From Halichoerus grypus (lineage: Eukaryota > Chordata > Mammalia > Carnivora > Phocidae): a stretch of 64,000 bases of DNA. Each line of letters starts with the position of its first letter. Within the stretch, counting starts at the first letter, position 1. The translations under genes were made by a program, and so were the position numbers. Below are positions 58,130-64,000 of this stretch, in pieces. Where the stretch lies: positions 54,896,598 to 54,960,597 of the forward strand of contig NC_135720.1 of NCBI RefSeq assembly GCF_964656455.1, given 5' to 3'. The notes below the pieces were generated by a model that saw only the letters and a list, made by a program, of their open reading frames with translations, was not told the DNA's origin and searched no databases.

Positions 58130-58359
58130 ATTTTTTATTATTTTTAAATTCTTTTTTTATTATTTAAGAGAGAGCATGTGCATATGTAGGGTGGGGGAGG
58201 GCATAGGGACAGGGAGAAGGAAAGGGAGAGAATGCCAAAGCAGACTCCACGCTGAGCACTGAGCCTTGACTTGGAGCTCGATCCCACCACCCAGAGACCA
58301 TAACACCTGAGCCAAAACCTATAGTTGGATGCCCAACCAAATGAGCTGTGGAGGCACCC
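58130..58359 (-). mobile_element. Older SINEC, - orientation
   Basis: 14-bp duplication ctaaaagctgtttt at 58116..58129 and 58360..58373. The head is diverged (gagctgtggaggcacccc). Confidence 0.91.
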
Positions 58360-58390
58360 CTAAAAGCTGTTTTTTAAAAAAGGAAAAGCT

Positions 58391-58577
58391 GGGGCACCTG
58401 GGTGGCTCAGTCATTAAGTGTCTGCCTTCGGCTCAGGTCATGATCCCAGGTCCTGGGATCGAGCCCCGCATCGAGCCGGCTTCTCCCTCTCCTACTCCCT
58501 CTGCTTGTGTTCCCTCTCTCGCTGTGTCTCTTTCTGTCAAATAAATAAATAAAATCTTTAAAAAATAATACAAAAGA
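58391..58577 (+). mobile_element. SINEC, + orientation, small internal deletion
   Basis: Edges aaaaggaaaagc (58379..58390) and aaaaagaaaagc (about 58578..58589). Lacks the CTCCCTGCTC...GGGAAG segment. Confidence 0.92.
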
Positions 58578-58727
58578 AAAAAAGAAAAGCAATCACAGTA
58601 TACTGTGATTTCTCTGTAAACATACATGTAGCTATAAAAAAGTACTAAATACTAATTTAAACAAAAATTGTGAACTTTTTTTTAAGAATAAGGGAAGAGG
58701 CAGTATAAAAGATGTAAATCTTCATTT

Positions 58728-59310
58728 TCTTTTTCTTTTTTTTTTTAAGTTTTTATTTGAATTCCAGTTAGTTAACATACAGTATTATATTAGTTTCAGG
58801 TCTACACTATAGTAATTTAACACTTCCATACATCACCCTGTGCCCATCACAACAAGCCCACTCCTTAAACCCCATCTCCTATTTAACCTATCCTCCCATC
58901 CACCTCCCCTCTGTAACCATTGTCCTCTATAGCCAAGAATCTGTTACTTGGTTTGCCTCTCTTTCTATCTTCTTTATTTCCTTTGCTTGTTTGCTTTATT
59001 TCTGAAATTCGACATATCAGTGAAATCATATGGTATCTGTCTTTCTTTGACTGACTTATTTTGCTCAGCACTGTATTCTCTAGCTCCATCCATATTATTG
59101 CAAAGCAAGATTTCATTCTCTTTTATGGCTGAGTAATGTTCCATTGTATATATAAACCACATATTCTTTATCCATTCATCAGCTGATGAAGACTTGGTCT
59201 GTTTCCATAATTTAGCTATTGTAGATAATGTTGCTATAAACATTGGGGTGCATGTATCTCTTTGAATTAGTATTTTTGTATTCTTTGGATAAATACCCAG
59301 TAGTTTATGA
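58728..59310 (-). mobile_element. L1 3' region, antisense
   Basis: 'ttttatttgaattccagttagttaacatacagtattatattagtttcagg' and, further on, 'ctgagtaatgttccattgtatatataaaccacatattctttatccattcatc' and 'aaacattggggtgcatgtatctctttgaattag' are the reverse of a carnivore L1 3' UTR and ORF2 end. Confidence 0.93.
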
Positions 59311-59512
59311 AATACGGCAGTAAATACCAGAAGAAACAGCTAGACAATTTTACTTTGGCTTCCTGTATAAAAAGTAGAGATGGAGAGGAAAGGGACATTG
59401 GTTTGCTTTTCCTTTTTTCCTTCTAAGCCCTATAGAACTATTTAATTTTTTTTTAACTATTTGTTTTTTAACTACTACTTTGATAAAACTAAATTTAAAA
59501 AACAAAATGAGA

Positions 59513-59710
59513 GGGGCGCCTGGGTGGCTCAGTCATTAAGCGTCTGCCTTCGGCTCAGGTCATGATCCCAGGGTCCTGGGATCAAGCCCCGCGTCGAGCT
59601 CCCTGCTCGGCGGGGAGCCTGCTTCTCCCTCTCCCACTCCGCCTGCTTATGTTCCCTTTCTCGCTGTGTCTCTCTGTCAAATAAATAAAATCTTTAAAAA
59701 ATAAAAAAAT
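59513..59710 (+). mobile_element. SINEC, + orientation
   Basis: Perfect 16-bp duplication aaaaaacaaaatgaga at 59497..59512 and 59711..59726. Confidence 0.96.
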
Positions 59711-59744
59711 AAAAAACAAAATGAGACAGAGAGATCTAAACTCA

Positions 59745-60450
59745 CCATTTCTATTGCCTCCTGATCCATTTATTCCTCAGTCCTTGGTAAAGTGACTTCT
59801 ATACCAAACTCTAAAGAAATGCTCCCACTAAGGTCAAACTTTGGCTTCTTTGGTGCAAAGCCAGAGGACTCTTCAGTCTTACCATATTGGTCAGCTTTAT
59901 AGCACTTGACATTAATCACTCTTTCACTGCTCTTGGCATCTGGGACCCTAAGGCCTAATTTTCTTTCTTATGCCTCTACTTACTCCCCCCTCAGTTACAT
60001 TTATAAGTTGGTCTTCCTTGACTTTTAAATTATTGTTCCCTAATGTTCCATCTTGGCCTTCTCACTCTATCTGCTTTCCTTGGGATATTTTCTTTTCTTT
60101 TCTATTTTTTAAGATTTTATTTGAGAGAGAGAGCGAGCATGAGCAGGGGCAGGGGGAGAGGAAGAAACAGACACCCACTGAGCAGGGAGCCTAATGCAGG
60201 GCTCGATCCCAGGACCCTGGGATCACGACCTGAGCCAAAGGCAGTCACTTAACCAACTGAGCCACCCAGGTGCCCTTCCTTGGGATATTTTCCGTATTCC
60301 CTTTTCAACTACTACTTATATAACTTCCATTATGGTATTTCCAGCCCAGACTTCTCTACTGGACTTTAGTCTATATATCTAACTGCATATTACATATTTC
60401 CATAGCACTCTCCCTCATGTCTAAAAGTGAACTAGCCCATATCCTCTACT
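59745..60450 (+). mobile_element. L2 LINE fragment, sense
   Basis: Pyrimidine-rich L2 ORF text ('tagcacttgacattaatcactctttcactgctcttggc', 'tttccagcccagacttctctactggactttagtctatatatctaactgc'). Split by a SINEC at 60093..60275. Confidence 0.75.
60093..60275 (-). mobile_element. SINEC, - orientation
   Basis: Perfect 17-bp duplication ttccttgggatattttc at 60076..60092 and 60276..60292. Confidence 0.95.
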
Positions 60451-60540
60451 ACTACTGGTAAACACATACAGTGCTTACATGCCAGAAATTATTCTAAGCA
60501 TTTCACACACATTAACTCACGTGTAAATGAAGCTAATGAA

Positions 60541-60766
60541 ATAGGTGAAGGGGATTAAAGTACCAACTTCCAGTTGTAAAATAAATAAGTCACAGAGATG
60601 AAAAGTACAGCATGGGGAAAACAGTCAATAGTATTGTAATAATGTTGTACGGTGACTATACTTAATATGGTGAGCACTGAATAATGTACAGAATTGTCAA
60701 ATCACTATATTGTACACTTAAAATATAATACTGCATGTCAACTATACTTCAATAGCAAATTTTTTT
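60541..60766 (+). mobile_element. 5'-truncated older L1 3' end, + orientation
   Basis: 'taccaacttccagttgtaaaataaataagtcacagagatgaaaagtacagcatgggg...gtactatacttcaatagc'-type 3' UTR. 15-bp duplication aatgaagctaatgaa at 60526..60540 and 60767..60781. Confidence 0.9.
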
Positions 60767-60879
60767 AATGAAGCTAATGAAGGAAATTAAGGCACAAAGC
60801 TAGTGAAGGATTTTAAACCAGGCAGTATGGCTTCAAAGTGTAACCTCCTACATAACACTATATTGCCTCACCAGTCAAT

Positions 60880-61545
60880 TCTACTTAATGTATTCCTTAC
60901 CAAGTGAAAAGTCACCATCATCCATTCTGTTACTTGAGACAGAAATCTCCATCTTCCTCAACCCCACATGAACCACCAATTAATTAATACTGATTTTACT
61001 TCCTTAACCTGTATAGAATCTGCTCCCTTCCTTCCATTATCCTAGTAAAATTCTTCATTATTTCTCACTTAAACTGGAAAAAAATAGCTTCCTATGGTCT
61101 CTTTGCTTTTAACCCATTCTCTACATTGCTGCTAGAGTGAACATCCTGAAGCAAAGATTTGCTCCTTCTCTCCCGTATGTTCACATTACTCTGCTCATAA
61201 ATACAGGCTTTAAAGTTTTCAATGTGATCCCACAGCACTCAGCATGAAGTTTAAACTCTGAGTCCTTTATTTCCTAGCCTTTGTCTATATTCCCAGGTTT
61301 AATTTGTACCATACTCTTCTACTCCTTCTGAATGTTTTAGCTGCAGACCTCACATACCAGGGTCTTATCCTCCCTGGAAGACACTCTTCCACTACACCCT
61401 TCTCTTCCTTCTCTACCATGGCCAGGTCGCAGTTAAATAACCTTCTTTTCTGTTTTTATAGTATGTGGTCCACATCTACAACAAACTTTCCCACCCATTA
61501 ATGTAATAATGTGTCTATCCCTCAGAATTGGCTGCAAGCTCTAGA
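60880..61545 (+). mobile_element. L2 LINE 3' half, sense
   Basis: 'tctcacttaaactgg', 'attgctgctagagtgaacatcctgaagc', 'gatcccacagcactcagcatgaagtttaaactctgagtcctttatttcctagcc' follow L2 order. Confidence 0.8.
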
Positions 61546-61564
61546 AGATCACGATAACACGTTT

Positions 61565-61685
61565 CATCCATCCAATAGGAAACTGAGGCAGACAGGTTAT
61601 GTAACTCATTCAATGCCACAGAGCTAGTATTCAGAGGAAATGATATCTAAATTCAGATCTGCATGACTCCAAAGCTAATCAAGGT
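61565..61685 (-). mobile_element. MIR fragment, - orientation
   Basis: 'aataggaaactgaggcagacaggttatgtaactcattcaatgccacagagctagtattcagaggaaatgatatctaaattcagatctgcatgactccaaagc' is the reverse MIR core. Confidence 0.85.
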
Positions 61686-62057
61686 CTTTATACAGAAGGA
61701 ATGAACATGATGAAAGCAGCATTTTATGATAAGCTGCTACAACATAAGACCAACAGAATCCTCATATTCCTTGGTAGCGGTTTAGTGATTTGTACAGCTA
61801 AATGCTGTCTTAAAATAATTGTGTATAAGGCAGGCTCCTCTTAGCAGCGTCATCACACCTTCTCTTTCTTTTTATATTATCTCTTCCATTCAAAACCATA
61901 GGTCTTTTATAAAAGTTGTATCAGAAAACAAATAGCAAGTAACTGTTACAACAAAGAGACTTTTAAAAATATTTTATTTAAACCTACAATTTAGAGATGA
62001 AGAAATTAAATCCAAAATTAACTTTGGGAAATTAAATGCCCAAAGTCTAAGGCCAAC
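61686..62057. other. Unassigned intronic sequence
   Basis: A possible second MIR-like scrap near 61965..62035; otherwise nothing recognised. Confidence 0.4.
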
Positions 62058-62074
62058 AAAAGTAAAAATAAACA

Positions 62075-62261
62075 GGGGTGCCTGGGTGGCTCAGTTGTTA
62101 AGCGTCTGCCTTCAGCTCGGGTCATGATCCCAGAGTCCTGAGATCAAGCCCCGCATCAGGCTCCCTGCTCAGTGGGAAGCCTGCTTCTGCCTCTCCCACT
62201 CCCCCTGCTTGTGTTCCCTCTCTCACTGTCTCTCTCTGTCAAATAAATAAAATTTTTTTTA
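62075..62261 (+). mobile_element. SINEC, + orientation
   Basis: Perfect 17-bp duplication aaaagtaaaaataaaca at 62058..62074 and 62262..62278. Confidence 0.96.
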
Positions 62262-62315
62262 AAAAGTAAAAATAAACAAATGAGACTATATCAAACTAAA
62301 AAGCTTCTGCATACC

Positions 62316-62316
<1 letters not shown>

Positions 62317-62356
<40 letters not shown>
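62317..62356. repeat. (CA)n microsatellite
   Basis: About 20 uninterrupted CA units inside the L1. Confidence 0.98.
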
Positions 62357-62357
<1 letters not shown>

Positions 62358-62703
62358 AAAAACAAAAAAATCAACAAAATGAAATGGCAACCTACTGAGG
62401 GGGAGAAAATATTTGTAAATCATTTATCTGATAAGGGGCTAATATCCAACATATACAAGGAATTCATATAACTCAGCTGCAAAAAACAAACCGATTGAAA
62501 ATAGACAGAGGATCTGAATAGACATTTTTCCAAGACATACAGATGGCCAACAGATACATGGAAAGATGTTTAGCATCACTCATCATCAGGGAAGTGCAAA
62601 TCAATACAACAATGAAATATCACCTCATACCTGTTAGAATTGCTATATCAAAAAGGTAAGAGATAACAAGTGTTGGCAAGGATATGGAAAAAAGGGAACT
62701 TTT

Positions 62704-62897
62704 TTTTTTTAAGATTTTTATTTATTTATTTGACAGAGAGACACAGCGAAAAAGGAAACACAAGCAGGGGGAGCGGGAGAGGGAGAAGCAGGCCTCCCTC
62801 CGAGCAGGGAGCCCGACGAGGGGCCCGATCCCAGGACCCTGGGATCACGACCTGAGCTGAAGGCAGACGCTTAATGACTGAGCCACCCAGGCGCCCC
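62704..62897 (-). mobile_element. SINEC, - orientation
   Basis: 14-bp duplication aaaagggaactttt at 62690..62703 and 62898..62911. Confidence 0.95.
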
Positions 62898-62983
62898 AAA
62901 AGGGAACTTTTGTGCATTGTTGGAGAGAATGTAAATAGGTGCAACCACTATGGAAAATAGTATGGAGGTTCCTCAAAATGTTT

Positions 62984-63183
62984 TTTTTTTATTTTTTTTT
63001 TTAAGATTTTATTTATTTATTTGACAGATAGAGAGCACAAGTAGGCAGAGCTGCAGGCAGAGGGAGAAGAAGCAGCAGCCTCCCCACCGAGCAGGGAGTC
63101 CGATGCGGGGCTCGATCCCAGGACCCCGGGATTATGACCTGAGCTGAAGGCAGCCGCTTAACCGACTGAGCCACCCAGGCGCC
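62984..63183 (-). mobile_element. SINEC, - orientation
   Basis: Duplication cctcaaaatgttt (62971..62983) and cctcaaaaatgttt (63184..63197). Confidence 0.95.
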
Positions 63184-63413
63184 CCTCAAAAATGTTTAAA
63201 TACACCTACCATATGATCCAGAAATTCTACTTCTGGGTATTTATCAGAAAAAAATGAAAACACTAATTCAAAAAGATATATGCAACCTCATGTTTACTGC
63301 AACATTATTTACAATAGCAAGGATAAGGAAACAACCTAAGTGTCCACCAACAAATGAATGTATAAAGAAAATGGGACACATACTATATGTTTATATTTAT
63401 ATATACATGGAAT

Positions 63414-63594
63414 TTTTTTTTTTAATATTTTATTTATTTATTTGAGAGAGAGAGAGCATGAGAGGGGGAGGGTCAGAGGGAGAAGCAGACTCCCGCTGAG
63501 CAGGGAGCCCGATGTGGGACTCGAACCTGGGACTCCAGGATCATGACCTGAGCCGAAGGCAGTCGCTTAACCAACTGAGCCACCCAGGCGCCCC
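63414..63594 (-). mobile_element. SINEC, - orientation
   Basis: 12-bp duplication tatacatggaat at 63402..63413 and 63595..63606. Confidence 0.95.
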
Positions 63595-63849
63595 TATACA
63601 TGGAATATTTTTGAGCCATAAAAAAGAAGAAAATCTTGCCATTTGCAAAAACATGGGTGGACTCTGAGGGCATTATGCTAAGTAAAATAAGTCAGATAAT
63701 AAAAGATAAATGTGGTGATCTCACATGTGGGATCTTAAAAAGCAAACAAACAAACAAAACCCCAAGCTCACAGATACAGAGAAGAGACTAGTAGTTGCCA
63801 GAGGCGGGGTGGGGATGAAATGAGTGAAGGAGGTCAGAAAGTATTTCCA

Positions 63850-64000
63850 GGGGCATCTGGGTGGCTCAGTTGTTAAGTGTCCAACTCTTGGTTTTGGCTC
63901 AAGGTTGTGATCTCAGGGCTGTGAGACTGATCCCCACATTGGGTTCCACACACAGCAGGGAGTCTGCTTGGGATTCTCTCTCCCTCCCTCTCCCTCTGCC
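63850..64000 (+). mobile_element. SINEC, + orientation, cut by the window end
   Basis: Head caggggcatctgggtggctcagttgttaagtgtccaactcttggttttggctc, running into the CT-rich part at the last base. Confidence 0.92.

Larger units (their letters stand above)
62280..63845 (+). mobile_element. L1 ORF2 C-terminal region and 3' UTR, sense
   Basis: 'gaaatggcaacctactgagggggagaaaatatttgtaaatc', 'gatggccaacagatacatggaaagatgtttagcatcactcatcatcagggaagtgcaaatc', 'taccatatgatccagaaattctacttctggg', 'tagttgccagaggcggggtgggg'. Broken by three minus-strand SINEs and a CA tract. Confidence 0.93.
39933..64000 (-). other. LIN28B: LIN28B intron upstream of the exon (partial)
   Basis: Inferred from the exon at 39748..39932 and its acceptor. 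No segment encoding the first half of the cold-shock domain (RNP1 GFGFISM, RNP2 VFVHQ) was recognised on the minus strand up to the window end. The preceding exon therefore appears to lie outside. The interval holds L1, L2, MIR and SINEC repeats, listed separately. Confidence 0.8.

Noticed and set aside
1..64000. CRISPR array, operon, phage or defence system
   Set aside because: Repeats are dispersed retroelements with target duplications, not spaced direct repeats. Base composition and splice signals are mammalian.

Overview
This is a gene-sparse, AT-rich, repeat-dense stretch of mammalian nuclear DNA. The dominant repeats are nearly sixty tRNA-Lys-derived carnivore SINEs (SINEC/Can-SINE). 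Heads read ...GCCTGGGTGGCTCAGT(C/T)(G)GTTAAGCGTCTGCC..., followed by a pyrimidine-rich body and an AATAAATAAAATCTTTAAAA tail. The consensus differs from what I know of the dog and cat subfamilies and fits arctoid carnivorans (seal, bear or mustelid). Carnivoran is firm; arctoid is inference; seal-like is only a guess. No bacterial, phage, CRISPR or operon structure is present.

The one functional coding segment I can support is a 185-bp exon on the minus strand (39748..39932). It encodes the end of the cold-shock domain and the basic linker of LIN28B, the let-7-blocking RNA-binding protein. It has a consensus acceptor with a long polypyrimidine tract, a consensus donor, and correct phases (0 in, 2 out). 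The window therefore lies inside LIN28B, read right to left. Positions 39933..64000 are the downstream part of the preceding intron (intron 2 in the usual four-exon model). Positions 1..39747 are the upstream part of the following intron (intron 3). Neither the first half of the cold-shock domain nor the CCHC zinc-knuckle exon was found, so both neighbouring exons should lie outside.

About 1.4 kb into intron 3, on the opposite strand, is a processed PDCD5 pseudogene (37799..38361). It has no introns, a poly(A) tail, an AATAAA signal and a perfect 19-bp target-site duplication. Its start codon is lost and its 5' coding part is frameshifted, but an 87-codon C-terminal reading frame is still open. 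It sits inside a nest of older and younger SINEs bounded by an outer 16-bp duplication (37441..38508).

The rest is interspersed repeat and unassigned intron. Degenerate L1 elements occur at 3.6-9.3 kb, 10.3-12.2 kb, 16.4-20.4 kb, 27.2-32.3 kb, 40.1-41.3 kb, 45.3-46.7 kb, 50.3-53.3 kb, 57-58 kb, 58.7-59.3 kb (antisense) and 62.3-63.8 kb. There are several very short, young 5'-truncated L1 3' ends. Ancient L2 and MIR copies lie at 0.1-1.4, 12.9-14.5, 35.9-36.8, 43.6-44.3, 48.9-49.8 and 59.7-61.7 kb. hAT-Charlie DNA-transposon relics lie at about 7.66 and 18.39 kb. The longest SINE-free interval (about 21.3-27.5 kb) has no recognised repeat over most of its length.

Nearly all reading frames over 60 codons here are chance frames, often SINE- or L1-derived. 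No new biological system was found. The points of interest are the hidden LIN28B exon, the pseudogene, and several unusual nested, tandem or tail-only retrotransposition footprints.
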